From assembly GCF_001941845.1 (NCBI RefSeq), contig NZ_CP018870.1:2971501-3035500 (forward strand): a stretch of DNA of 64,000 bases. The letters are read 5' to 3'. This DNA is from Streptomyces sp. TN58 (GTDB taxonomy: Bacteria > Actinomycetota > Actinomycetes > Streptomycetales > Streptomycetaceae). Below are positions 20,934-28,723 of this stretch, one piece after another; position 1 is the first letter of the stretch, and the number at the start of each line of letters is the position of its first letter. The notes beneath the pieces were generated by a model. The model was not told where the DNA came from and did no database searches. It saw only the letters and a list, made by a program, of their open reading frames with translations. Position numbers and translations under genes: made by a program.

Positions 20934-21841
20934 AGGGCGGGCCTCTCCGGTGCGGGCTTGTGCTCGGCGATCGCGGCGAACTGCTCGACGGTCAGGGACT
21001 CCCCGCGGGCCTGCGGGGAGACGCCCGCGGCGACCAGCGCGGCCTCGGCGCCTGCCGCCGAGCCGGCCCAGCCGGCCAGGGCGGCGCGCAGGGTCTTGCG
21101 GCGCTGCGCGAACGCGGCGTCGACGACGGCGAAGACCTCTTCCTTCGAGGCACTGGTCTTGATCGGCTCGATGCGGCGTACGAGGGAGACGAGCCCGGAG
21201 TCGACGTTCGGCGCGGGCCAGAAGACCTTGCGGCCGATGGCTCCGGCGCGCTTGACGTGCGCGTACCAGTTGGCCTTGACGGAGGGCACCCCGTAGACCT
21301 TGTTGCCGGGCTCGGCGGCCAGCCGGTCGGCGACCTCCGCCTGGACCATGACGAGGGTCCGCTCGATGCTCGGGAACCGGTCGAGCATGGTCAGCAGGAC
21401 GGGCACGGCCACGTTGTACGGCAGGTTCGCCACCAGTGCGGTCGGCGGCGGGCCGGGCAGCTCGGTGACCAGCATCGCGTCGGAGTGGACCAGCGCGAAG
21501 CGGTCCTGCTTCGCCGGCATGCGGGCTTCGATGGTGGCGGGCAGGGCGGCCGCGAGGATGTCGTCGATCTCGACGGCGACGACCCGGTCCGCGGCCTCCA
21601 GCAGCGCGAGCGTCAGCGAGCCCAGGCCGGGACCGACCTCGACGACCACGTCGTCCGGGCGGACCTCGGCGGTGCGCACGATCCTGCGCACCGTGTTGGC
21701 GTCGATGACGAAGTTCTGCCCCTTCTGCTTCGTCGGACGTACGCCGAGGGCGGCGGCCAGCTCCCGGACGTCGGCGGGGCCGAGGAGGGCGTCGGGGGTG
21801 CTGGGCGCGGAATTGTCGGGCTGCTGCTCTGCGGTGCTCAC
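20930..21841 (-). CDS. rsmA: 16S rRNA (adenine 1518/1519-N6) dimethyltransferase
   Basis: This 303-residue protein (KsgA) dimethylates two adjacent adenines in helix 45 of 16S rRNA. It has [18 protein letters not shown], the SAM motif [24 protein letters not shown], and the catalytic [11 protein letters not shown]. The C-terminal helical domain includes RRKTLRAAL. The start is GTG at 21841 (VSTAEQQ). It is coupled to ispE downstream. Confidence 0.95.
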   Translation of the reverse strand: MSTAEQQPDNSAPSTPDALLGPADVRELAAALGVRPTKQKGQNFVIDANTVRRIVRTAEVRPDDVVVEVGPGLGSLTLALLEAADRVVAVEIDDILAAALPATIEARMPAKQDRFALVHSDAMLVTELPGPPPTALVANLPYNVAVPVLLTMLDRFPSIERTLVMVQAEVADRLAAEPGNKVYGVPSVKANWYAHVKRAGAIGRKVFWPAPNVDSGLVSLVRRIEPIKTSASKEEVFAVVDAAFAQRRKTLRAALAGWAGSAAGAEAALVAAGVSPQARGESLTVEQFAAIAEHKPAPERPAL

Positions 21842-21916
21842 CGGTAAAGCGTCTCAGATCGGCCGAGCGGTCCCGACGACGACGTGGACCTGCCGCGCCG
21901 GACGGGGCCCCGCGGC

Positions 21917-23695
21917 CTACGAGGTCAGCCTGCGGCCGCAGTGCGGCCACGGGCTCGCGCCCCGCTGCACGTAGAGCTTCTTCGCCCGGTAGGTCTGCTC
22001 GGCGGCCGGGGCATCCTGGGGGCGGCCGCTGCCGCCGAGGCCCTGCCAGGTGCGGACGTCGAACTGGTACAGGCCGCCGTACGTCCCCGAGGCGTCGGTG
22101 GCGGAGGGGCGCCCGCCGGACTCGCAGCGGGCCAGGGCGGCCCAGTTGAGGCCGTCCGCACCGGAGACGGAGCTCGGCAGCGGCCTGGTGCCGACCCGGA
22201 CCAGCTGGGTGACGGGCTCGCGCACGACCTCGTCGGCGACGGCGCGGGGCTTCTGGCGGACCCCGTTGACGGTGCGCAGGCTGTAGGTGACCCGGCGCGC
22301 CCCGGGCCGGCCGGCGCGCTCGACGACCATGGTCCCGGCGAACAGGTCGCCGTCCTCGACCCGCTCCGTCTCGAAGGGGATGCGCTCCTCGCGGACCTCG
22401 CGGGTGCCGGTGATCCGGAGCACGGTGACGGTCTGGCCGTCGCGCGGGAAGGCGGTGGGCGGCACCGAGGTGGTGTCCTGGCCCCGGAGGGTGATGCCGG
22501 CCTGGTCCAGGGCCTCCTGGACGGTGGCGGCGTTGGTGCGGATGGTGCGTTCACGGCCGTCGGCCATGAAGGTGACGCTGCGCTCGGTACGGACGCTGAG
22601 GGTCAGGCCGGCGCGCGGTACGGCTGCGGTGCGCGGGGCGGAGAGGTAGGCACCCTCGGCGCGGATGCCGAACTGGCGCAGGGCGCCCTCGACGGTGCGG
22701 GCGGTGGTCCAGACCTGGCGCTGCTGCCCGTCGAGGGTCAGCCTCAGGGGGCGGCCGTAGCGGACGACGACGTCCTCGCCGTCGTCGAGGGGTTCGCCGG
22801 GGGCGGGGGCGACGAGGTCGTGGGGGCCGATGGCGAGGCCTTCGGCGGCGAGCAGGTCCTCGACGTCGCCGGCGAAGGTGTGCAGCTCCCGCGGGACGCC
22901 GTCCACGGTGAGGCGTACCGATTTGTCGGCGGCGACGAAGGCGGTCGTGCCGCCCGCGAGGAAGGCGACGACCAGGGCCTGCGGCACGATCCGCCGCCAG
23001 GTACCGGTGGCGGCCGCGGGCGGGGTGGGGCCTAGGAGCACCGGTCCCTCGGCCCGGCGGCGGCCGGTGCCGGCCGGGGGCTCCTCGACGGCGGTACGGC
23101 CGCGGGGCCGTCGGCCCGCGGCGAACCCGTCGGCGAGGGTCGGCGTCGGCGCGGGGGCGCGGCGGCGGCCGGTTCCCGGGCCGGATGCCGGCCCGGGCCG
23201 TTCGCCGTCCCGGCCCGCGGTGTCCGGGCGGGCGGCGGGGACCGCGGCGCGCCGGCGGCGTACGGCCGGCCGGTCGTCGACGCGGGGGACGGGGGCGGGG
23301 ACGGTGACGGCAACGGGGACGGCGGGCTGGGTGTCCCAGGAGGAGGGGCCGGTGTCGGCCGGCACGGGGTCCACGGGCCCGGGACCGGCCAGCCCGTGCC
23401 CACCGGCCCAGGGATCCGCGGGCCCGGGACCGGCGAGCCCGGGAACCGCCGGCCACGGATCCCCGGGCCCTGGGTCGGCGGGCCCGTGCGCGCCGGCCCA
23501 GGGATCACCGGGCCCCGGATCACCGGACCAGGGATCACCGGGCCCGGGATCGGCGGACCGGGGATCAGCCGGCCGGGGATCCCCCGTGCCGGAATCGGCG
23601 GGCCAGGCGGGCCAGGCCGGCCACGCCGGGGATCCGCCCCCGTACGCCTCCGGGACGGGAGCGCCCCGGCGGTGACTGCCCTGCGTATCGCTCAC
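21917..23695 (-). CDS. rpfB: Resuscitation-promoting factor RpfB-like transglycosylase
   Basis: This 592-residue protein is a membrane-anchored, cell-wall-cleaving enzyme. An unusual Asp/Pro/Gly/Trp-rich cytoplasmic tail (1-230) contains repeated GDPGP/GDPWS pentads. A membrane helix follows at about 235-256. Then come three DUF348 (ubiquitin-like) modules (about 258-425; VTFMADGRERTIRT is typical), a G5 domain (about 430-505) and the Rpf lysozyme-like domain (about 515-592; ADGLNWAALARCESGG with catalytic Glu, YQFDVRTWQGLGG). The GTG at 23695 has GGAG eight bases upstream. Rpf enzymes promote germination and exit from dormancy. The neighbours ksgA and tatD match the common rpfB setting. Confidence 0.92.
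   Translation of the reverse strand: MSDTQGSHRRGAPVPEAYGGGSPAWPAWPAWPADSGTGDPRPADPRSADPGPGDPWSGDPGPGDPWAGAHGPADPGPGDPWPAVPGLAGPGPADPWAGGHGLAGPGPVDPVPADTGPSSWDTQPAVPVAVTVPAPVPRVDDRPAVRRRRAAVPAARPDTAGRDGERPGPASGPGTGRRRAPAPTPTLADGFAAGRRPRGRTAVEEPPAGTGRRRAEGPVLLGPTPPAAATGTWRRIVPQALVVAFLAGGTTAFVAADKSVRLTVDGVPRELHTFAGDVEDLLAAEGLAIGPHDLVAPAPGEPLDDGEDVVVRYGRPLRLTLDGQQRQVWTTARTVEGALRQFGIRAEGAYLSAPRTAAVPRAGLTLSVRTERSVTFMADGRERTIRTNAATVQEALDQAGITLRGQDTTSVPPTAFPRDGQTVTVLRITGTREVREERIPFETERVEDGDLFAGTMVVERAGRPGARRVTYSLRTVNGVRQKPRAVADEVVREPVTQLVRVGTRPLPSSVSGADGLNWAALARCESGGRPSATDASGTYGGLYQFDVRTWQGLGGSGRPQDAPAAEQTYRAKKLYVQRGASPWPHCGRRLTS
23381..23626 (-). repeat. 15-bp coding minisatellite in rpfB
   Basis: Degenerate 15-base units of the type GGATCACCGGGCCCG run head to tail and encode pentapeptides GDPGP/GDPWS and variants; WPA tripeptides repeat at the 5' side. 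The array makes up much of the cytoplasmic tail of the Rpf protein. Confidence 0.75.
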
Positions 23696-23810
23696 GACGC
23701 TCGCTCCACTGCTGATCCGGCACCCGCGGGTCGGGGGAGGGCACCTTAACGGAGGAGGCGTCACGGAACAAAGTCGTACGACTACCCTACGTGTCGACCG
23801 GATGGGCCGG

Positions 23811-24692
23811 TCAGTAGTCGAAGGCGCGGGCGGTGTTGGCCGCCAGGGCAGTGGCCATCGCGTCCTCGTCGATGCCGCGGACGGCGGCCATCGCGCGCAC
23901 CGTCAGCGGAATGAGGTACGGGGCGTTCGGCCGTCCGCGGTACGGCGCGGGCGTCAGGTACGGCGCGTCCGTCTCGACGAGCACCAGCTCCAGCGGGGCC
24001 ACGGCCAGCGCCTCGCGCAGCGGTGCGGCGTTCTTGAAGGTGACGGTTCCGGCGAAGGACATGTAGTAGCCGGCGGCGGCGCACTCGCGGGCCATGTCGG
24101 CGTCCCCGGAGTAGCAGTGGAAGACGGTCCGCTCCGGGGCGCCCTCCTCGCGCAGGACGCGCAGCACGGCGGCGTGGGCGTCACGGTCGTGGATGACGAG
24201 GGCCTTGCCCTGACGCTTGGCGATCTCGATGTGGGCCCGGAAGGAACGCTCCTGCGCGGCCATGCCCTCGGGCCCGGTACGGAAGTGGTCCAGGCCGGTT
24301 TCACCGACGGCCTTCACATGGGCCAGGGCGGCCAGGGCCTCGATCTCGGCGAGCGCCTCGTCCAGGGCGGCGTCTCCGCCGCCGGCCCGGGCGCCCTGGC
24401 GGGACCATCCGTCGGGATCCCCGTGCACGATGCGGGGGGCTTCGTTGGGGTGGAGCGCCACAGCGGCGTGGACGTTGTCGTGGGCGGCCGCCGTCTCGGC
24501 CGCCCACCGGGAGCCCTTCACGTCGCAGCCGACCTGGACGACGGTGGTCACGCCGACCGAGGCCGCCTTGGCGAGGCCCTCCTCGACGGTCCCCGACTGC
24601 ATGTCCAGGTGGGTGTGCGAGTCCGCGACCGCCACCCGGAGGGGTTCGGGCAGCGGCGGCGGTGCGTCCTTGGAGGCGGAGGAAGGGCTCAT
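23811..24692 (-). CDS. tatD: TatD-family metal-dependent DNase
   Basis: This 293-residue TIM-barrel hydrolase has the metal ligands HTH in VADSHTHLDM, Glu in AVGETGLDHFR, His in LVIHDRDAH, His in VFHCYSGD and Asp in VETDAPYL. TatD proteins are 3'-5' nucleases implicated in DNA repair or turnover. The ATG at 24692 lies 10 bases after the zinc-ribbon gene, with a possible -10 (TAAGAT at 24700-24705) seven bases before it. An operon with rpfB downstream is likely. Confidence 0.92.
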   Translation of the reverse strand: MSPSSASKDAPPPLPEPLRVAVADSHTHLDMQSGTVEEGLAKAASVGVTTVVQVGCDVKGSRWAAETAAAHDNVHAAVALHPNEAPRIVHGDPDGWSRQGARAGGGDAALDEALAEIEALAALAHVKAVGETGLDHFRTGPEGMAAQERSFRAHIEIAKRQGKALVIHDRDAHAAVLRVLREEGAPERTVFHCYSGDADMARECAAAGYYMSFAGTVTFKNAAPLREALAVAPLELVLVETDAPYLTPAPYRGRPNAPYLIPLTVRAMAAVRGIDEDAMATALAANTARAFDY

Positions 24693-24702
24693 GGGGCCGA
24701 TC

Positions 24703-25197
24703 TTATGACCGGCGGAAGAACCCCATCAGCCGGGAGACCAGGCCCCCGCGCTTCTCGGCCTCGCTGACGGCGACGGGTCCGGGGGCGTCGTGGAGTCCGG
24801 CGGCCCGGCGCGGCTCGGGGGTGCGGGGGACGTTCGCTCCGGCCGGCACCGGTCCGGCGATGCCGGGCGCGATGCGGTGGTGGTAGAGGTGGTCGATCAT
24901 GCCGAGCACCGAGGAGACCTGGCCCGCCCGCATGATCCGCACGACGTGGCCGCCGCAGTTCATGCAGGTGGGGTTGGACAGAGGGGAGGGCACCCGCTCG
25001 CCGCCGATTGTGTAGATGATGAAGGGCTCGCCCCGGCCGTCGACGTGGTGCTCGATCCGGTACTCCTGCTCCCAGCCGTACGCGCAGCGCATGCACGCGA
25101 AGGAGTAGGCCTCCTGCACGGTCTCCACGTCGGGGCCGGAGAAACGCGCGGGGGCCGACGCCTGGACCGGTACCGGGGTGTCTGCGATCTCACTCAT
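24703..25197 (-). CDS. Zinc-ribbon hypothetical protein
   Basis: This 164-residue protein of unknown function has two CxxC knuckles, CMRCAYGW (about 38-45) and CMNCGGH (about 79-85), which probably bind one zinc. EYRIEHHVDGRGEPFIIYTIGG lies between them and GMIDHLYHHRIAPG follows; here only GMIDHLYHH is quoted as conserved-looking. The C terminus ends in basic FFRRS. The ATG at 25197 has GAGGAG five bases upstream. It is 10 bases from tatD, so it is likely co-transcribed. I do not recognise a named family. Confidence 0.8.
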   Translation of the reverse strand: MSEIADTPVPVQASAPARFSGPDVETVQEAYSFACMRCAYGWEQEYRIEHHVDGRGEPFIIYTIGGERVPSPLSNPTCMNCGGHVVRIMRAGQVSSVLGMIDHLYHHRIAPGIAGPVPAGANVPRTPEPRRAAGLHDAPGPVAVSEAEKRGGLVSRLMGFFRRS

Positions 25198-25212
25198 GCC
25201 AGCTCCTCTTGT

Positions 25213-25236
25213 TCCACTGGTGCCTCTGCCAGTGGA
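25213..25236 (-). promoter_or_regulatory. Leader hairpin upstream of the zinc-ribbon gene
   Basis: TCCACTGG (25213-25220) and CCAGTGGA (25229-25236) form a perfect 8-bp inverted repeat with an 8-nt loop, 16 bases upstream of the ATG at 25197. It could be an operator or a 5' leader structure. Confidence 0.5.
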
Positions 25237-25357
25237 CGCCTCTTCGGGCGGGAGCGCATCAGGCCCGGTCCAGTGTTGGACGACCTTTGGGCCACTCATG
25301 CCCGAAGCGCCCGGCGCACGGTCTGAGCTTTGCCTTTCAGGTTATCCCTTTACCCGT

Positions 25358-26254
25358 TCACGGCGCCTTTCGTGCCGCGTTCTTTGCCGCCACGACGGCG
25401 TCGAAGACGTCGCGCTTGGGTACGCCCGCCTCGGCGGCGACGGCCGCGATGGCCTCCTTGCGGCGCTCCCCCGCCTCCTCGCGGACCCGTACCCGGCGCA
25501 CCAGCTCCTCGTCGTCCACGTCGCCGGGCCCGGCCGCCGGGGCACCCTCCACCACGACGGTGATCTCCCCGCGCACGCCCTCCGCGGCCCAGGCGGCGAG
25601 CTCGCCGAGCCCGCCGCGCTTGACCTCCTCGTACGTCTTCGTCAGCTCGCGGCAGACCGCGGCCCGCCGCTCGGCGCCGAAGACCTCGGCCATCGCGGCC
25701 AGGGTGTCGTCGAGCCGGTGCGGGGCCTCGAAGTAGACGAGCGTGCGCCGCTCGCCCTCGACCTCGCGCAGCCGGCCGAGGCGCTCGCCGGCCTTGCGCG
25801 GCAGGAAGCCCTCGAAGCAGAACCGGTCCACGGGCAGCCCGGACAGCGCCAGCGCGGTGAGCACGGCGGACGGCCCGGGGACGGCGGTGACCTTGATGTC
25901 CTTCTCCACGGCGGCGGCGACCAGCCGGTAGCCGGGGTCGGAGACCGACGGCATGCCGGCGTCCGTCACCAGCAGGACGCGCGCGCCGCCGGCCAGGGCC
26001 TCGACCAGTTCCGGCGTGCGGGCCGACTCGTTGCCCTCGAAGTACGACAGGACGCGCCCGGTGGTGTGCACGCCGAGCCCCTGGGTCAGCCGGCGCAGCC
26101 TGCGGGTGTCCTCGGCGGCGACGACGTCGGCCCGCTCCAGCTCCGCCGCAAGGCGCGGCGGGGCGTCGGCGAGGTCGCCGATGGGGGTGCCGGCAAGGAC
26201 GAGGACGCCTGCCGGGGAGGTGGGCTCGGTACCGCGGGGCTGGTCAGTTGTCAC
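25358..26254 (-). CDS. rsmI: 16S rRNA (cytidine 1402-2'-O)-methyltransferase
   Basis: This 298-residue tetrapyrrole-methylase-fold enzyme methylates C1402 in the ribosomal P site. The N-terminal motif is VLVLAGTPIGDLADAPPR (about 17-34), followed by AAEDTRRLRRLTQGL, SYFEGNE and DAGMPSVSDPGYRLV. The start is GTG at 26254, with a GAGAGGATGGGCG ribosome site. It is divergent from pmt, a conserved arrangement in actinobacteria. Confidence 0.94.
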   Translation of the reverse strand: MTTDQPRGTEPTSPAGVLVLAGTPIGDLADAPPRLAAELERADVVAAEDTRRLRRLTQGLGVHTTGRVLSYFEGNESARTPELVEALAGGARVLLVTDAGMPSVSDPGYRLVAAAVEKDIKVTAVPGPSAVLTALALSGLPVDRFCFEGFLPRKAGERLGRLREVEGERRTLVYFEAPHRLDDTLAAMAEVFGAERRAAVCRELTKTYEEVKRGGLGELAAWAAEGVRGEITVVVEGAPAAGPGDVDDEELVRRVRVREEAGERRKEAIAAVAAEAGVPKRDVFDAVVAAKNAARKAP

Positions 26255-26320
26255 CCGCCCATCCTCTCAGTCCCGCAGCCCGTCACCCCACGCCGCTGGG
26301 GCGCACACAGATCTCTTCCC

Positions 26321-26335
26321 TACGATGTGCCGGTG
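26321..26335 (+). promoter_or_regulatory. -10 element and leaderless start of pmt
   Basis: TACGAT (26321-26326) lies six bases before the GTG at 26333, with no ribosome site, which predicts a leaderless mRNA. Confidence 0.5.
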
Positions 26336-28099
26336 ACCAGTACCGCGACGCCGCCGCCCAGCCCCGCGGGGGCCCTGTCCTCCGCAACGGCCGGGGGCGC
26401 AGAAGAGCCGTCCACCTGGCTGCGCGACCTGCGCCGCTTCGGCTACGCGCGCGCCGGCGCGTCGCCGCACGTGGACGTCCGCACCCGCCTGGTGCCCCCG
26501 TACACCAGGCCGTCCCGGCAGCTGTGGATGACCTTCGGGCTTCCGCCCGAGGTATGGGGGACCTGGCAGCGGATCGTTTCGTGGGCCGGGCCGCTGCTGG
26601 TGGCACTGGTCGCGGGCGTGCTGCGGTTCGTGCACCTGGGCAGCCCGAAGGCGGTGATATTCGACGAGACGTACTACGCCAAGGACGCCTGGGCCACGAT
26701 CAAGCAGGGCTACGAGGCGAACTGGCCCAAGGACATCGACAAGTCGATCCTCGCCAACCCGGACGGGGTCGCCCTGCCGGTGGACCCGGGCTACGTCGTG
26801 CACCCGCCCGTCGGCAAGTGGGTGATCGGGCTCGGCGAGTGGATGTTCGGCCTGACGCCGTTCGGCTGGCGGTTCATGACGGCCGTGCTCGGCACCCTGT
26901 CGGTGCTGATGCTGTGCCGGATCGGGCGGCGCCTCTTCCGCTCGACGTTCCTGGGCTGCCTGGCGGGCGCGCTGCTGGCGGTGGACGGCCTGCACCTGGT
27001 GATGAGCCGCACGGCGCTGCTGGACCTGGTGCTGATGTTCTTCGTGCTCGCCGCGTTCGGGGCGCTGCTCATCGACCGGGATCGGGCCCGGGCCCGCCTC
27101 GCGGACGCGCTGCCGGTGGACGAGGAGGGCCGGACGCGGCCCGACGCGAGGATCGCCGGGACGCTGCGGCTCGGCTGGCGCCCGTACCGGATCCTGGCCG
27201 GGGTCTGCCTGGGGCTGGCCGCGGGCACGAAGTGGAACGGCTTCGTGATCCTGGCCTTCTTCGGCATCCTCACCGTGCTGTGGGACGCCGCCGCGCGCCG
27301 CACCGCGGGCGCGGGCGCCCCGTACGCGGCGATGCTGCGCCGTGACGCGCTGCCCGCCTTCGTCTCCACGGTGCCGGTGGCGATCGTGACGTACGTGGCC
27401 TCGTGGTCGGGGTGGATCCTCAGCCCGGACAACGGCAAGGGCGGCTACCTGCGCGACTGGGCGGCCAAGAACGACCGGGACAGCTCGCTGTCGTTCCTGC
27501 CGGAATGGGTGCGCAGCCTGTGGCACTACGAGACCGAGGTCTACAACTTCCACGTCGGCCTGACCTCGGGGCACACCTACGAGTCCAACCCGTGGAGCTG
27601 GCTGGTGCTGGGCCGGCCCGTCTCGTACTTCTACGAGTCCCCCGAGCCCGGCACCGACGGCTGCCCGGCGACGGCGGCGGGCAAGTGCGCCCGCGAGGTC
27701 CTGGCCCTGGGTACGCCGCTGCTGTGGTGGGCGGGCTGCTTCGCGCTGCTGTACGTGCTGTGGCGGTGGTTCTTCCGCCGTGACTGGCGGGCGGGCGCGA
27801 TCGCGTGCGCGCTGGCCGCGGGCCTGCTGCCCTGGTTCAACTACCAGGAGCGGACGATCTTCTACTTCTACGCGGTGGTCTTCGTCCCGTACCTGTGCCT
27901 GGCGGTGGCGATGATGATCGGCGCCCTGCTGGGCCCGGCGGGCTCGACGGAGCGCCGCCGGGCCCTGGGCGCGATCGGCGCGGGTGTGCTGGTCCTGCTG
28001 ATCGTGTGGAACTTCATCTACTTCTGGCCGATCTACACGGGCCAGACCCTCCCCATGGACTCCTGGCGCGGCCGCATGTGGCTGGACACCTGGGTCTAG
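26333..28099 (+). CDS. pmt: Dolichyl/polyprenyl-phosphate-mannose protein mannosyltransferase
   Basis: This 588-residue GT39 membrane enzyme transfers mannose from polyprenyl-phosphate-mannose to secreted proteins during Sec export. After a cytoplasmic N terminus (1-80) there are about ten helices. The first extracytoplasmic loop contains the catalytic acidic pair in VIFDETYYAKDAW. VDGLHLVMSRTALLDL and GTKWNG are also typical, and a C-terminal four-helix domain follows. The GTG at 26333 is preceded by a -10 at six bases, so translation is probably leaderless. In Streptomyces, Pmt glycosylates lipoproteins and the phage receptor. Confidence 0.94.
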   Translation: MTSTATPPPSPAGALSSATAGGAEEPSTWLRDLRRFGYARAGASPHVDVRTRLVPPYTRPSRQLWMTFGLPPEVWGTWQRIVSWAGPLLVALVAGVLRFVHLGSPKAVIFDETYYAKDAWATIKQGYEANWPKDIDKSILANPDGVALPVDPGYVVHPPVGKWVIGLGEWMFGLTPFGWRFMTAVLGTLSVLMLCRIGRRLFRSTFLGCLAGALLAVDGLHLVMSRTALLDLVLMFFVLAAFGALLIDRDRARARLADALPVDEEGRTRPDARIAGTLRLGWRPYRILAGVCLGLAAGTKWNGFVILAFFGILTVLWDAAARRTAGAGAPYAAMLRRDALPAFVSTVPVAIVTYVASWSGWILSPDNGKGGYLRDWAAKNDRDSSLSFLPEWVRSLWHYETEVYNFHVGLTSGHTYESNPWSWLVLGRPVSYFYESPEPGTDGCPATAAGKCAREVLALGTPLLWWAGCFALLYVLWRWFFRRDWRAGAIACALAAGLLPWFNYQERTIFYFYAVVFVPYLCLAVAMMIGALLGPAGSTERRRALGAIGAGVLVLLIVWNFIYFWPIYTGQTLPMDSWRGRMWLDTWV

Positions 28100-28112
28100 C
28101 AGGCAGAACGAC

Positions 28113-28140
28113 GGGCCCGGCACCGAAAGGTGCCGGGCCC
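28113..28140. terminator. Terminator between pmt and the small secreted protein
   Basis: GGGCCCGGCACC (28113-28124) and GGTGCCGGGCCC (28129-28140) form a perfect 12-bp stem with a GAAA tetraloop, between convergent genes. Confidence 0.88.
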
Positions 28141-28160
28141 TCGTGCGTTGCGGGGCGGCG

Positions 28161-28424
28161 TCAGCGGGAGGCTTCGCAGGCGGTGTTCGCCGTGTCCTTG
28201 CTCGCGCCCACCGCGGTGAGGCTCGCGACGCAGCTGGTCTGGTTGCCGATCCGGCCCTCGTAGCACGCCTCGGCGGCGCCGTCCGCGGCCTTCGGGGCGT
28301 GCTGGGCGACGTACTGCTCGCAGGCCTTGACGTCGGCCTGGGCGGACGGGGCGGCGGCCACGGCGCCGCCGAGGGCCAGGGCCAGGCCGGCGAGGATGCC
28401 GGGGATACGAGCCGACGGACGCAT
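28161..28424 (-). CDS. Small secreted Cys-containing protein
   Basis: This 87-residue precursor has a signal peptide (1-30; MRPSAR, a Leu/Ala core, then APSAQA) and a mature part of about 57 residues beginning DVKACEQYVA. Four Cys (in KAC, EAC, TSC, TAC) suggest two disulfides. No family is recognised; small proteins of this kind are frequent in Streptomyces. The ATG at 28424 is chosen since it begins the signal peptide; a longer frame upstream looks non-coding. Confidence 0.72.
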   Translation of the reverse strand: MRPSARIPGILAGLALALGGAVAAAPSAQADVKACEQYVAQHAPKAADGAAEACYEGRIGNQTSCVASLTAVGASKDTANTACEASR

Positions 28425-28681
28425 GCGGATGCACCTGCTCTCTCGGTCGGTCGCGCGATCCGCGGATGCGCCGGACCACGGGCGGGGGCGGCGGCGCGAA
28501 GCGGGCTCCGAGGCGGGCGACCGGCTCGGCGCATCGGTCATCCTCGCCCTTCCGACGCTAGAACAGAGCCGGGGTGCCTGCATGTCGGCCCGTCAGGACG
28601 GCTCCGCTTTAGCGAGGTTCCGGTCCGGTAACGAGCGCGCATCGGGCGAATGCGCAGAGTAAGGTCGACGCCAAGGGCCTT

Positions 28682-28693
28682 TGAACGCGTTCA
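28682..28693. promoter_or_regulatory. 12-bp palindrome upstream of the PBP gene
   Basis: TGAACGCGTTCA is a perfect palindrome 30 bases before the GTG at 28724. It may be an operator; no promoter elements are clear next to it. The rest of 28425-28681 shows nothing I can name. Confidence 0.35.
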
Positions 28694-28723
28694 GGGGTCG
28701 CGGGTCGCGGGGGAGGACGAGAA

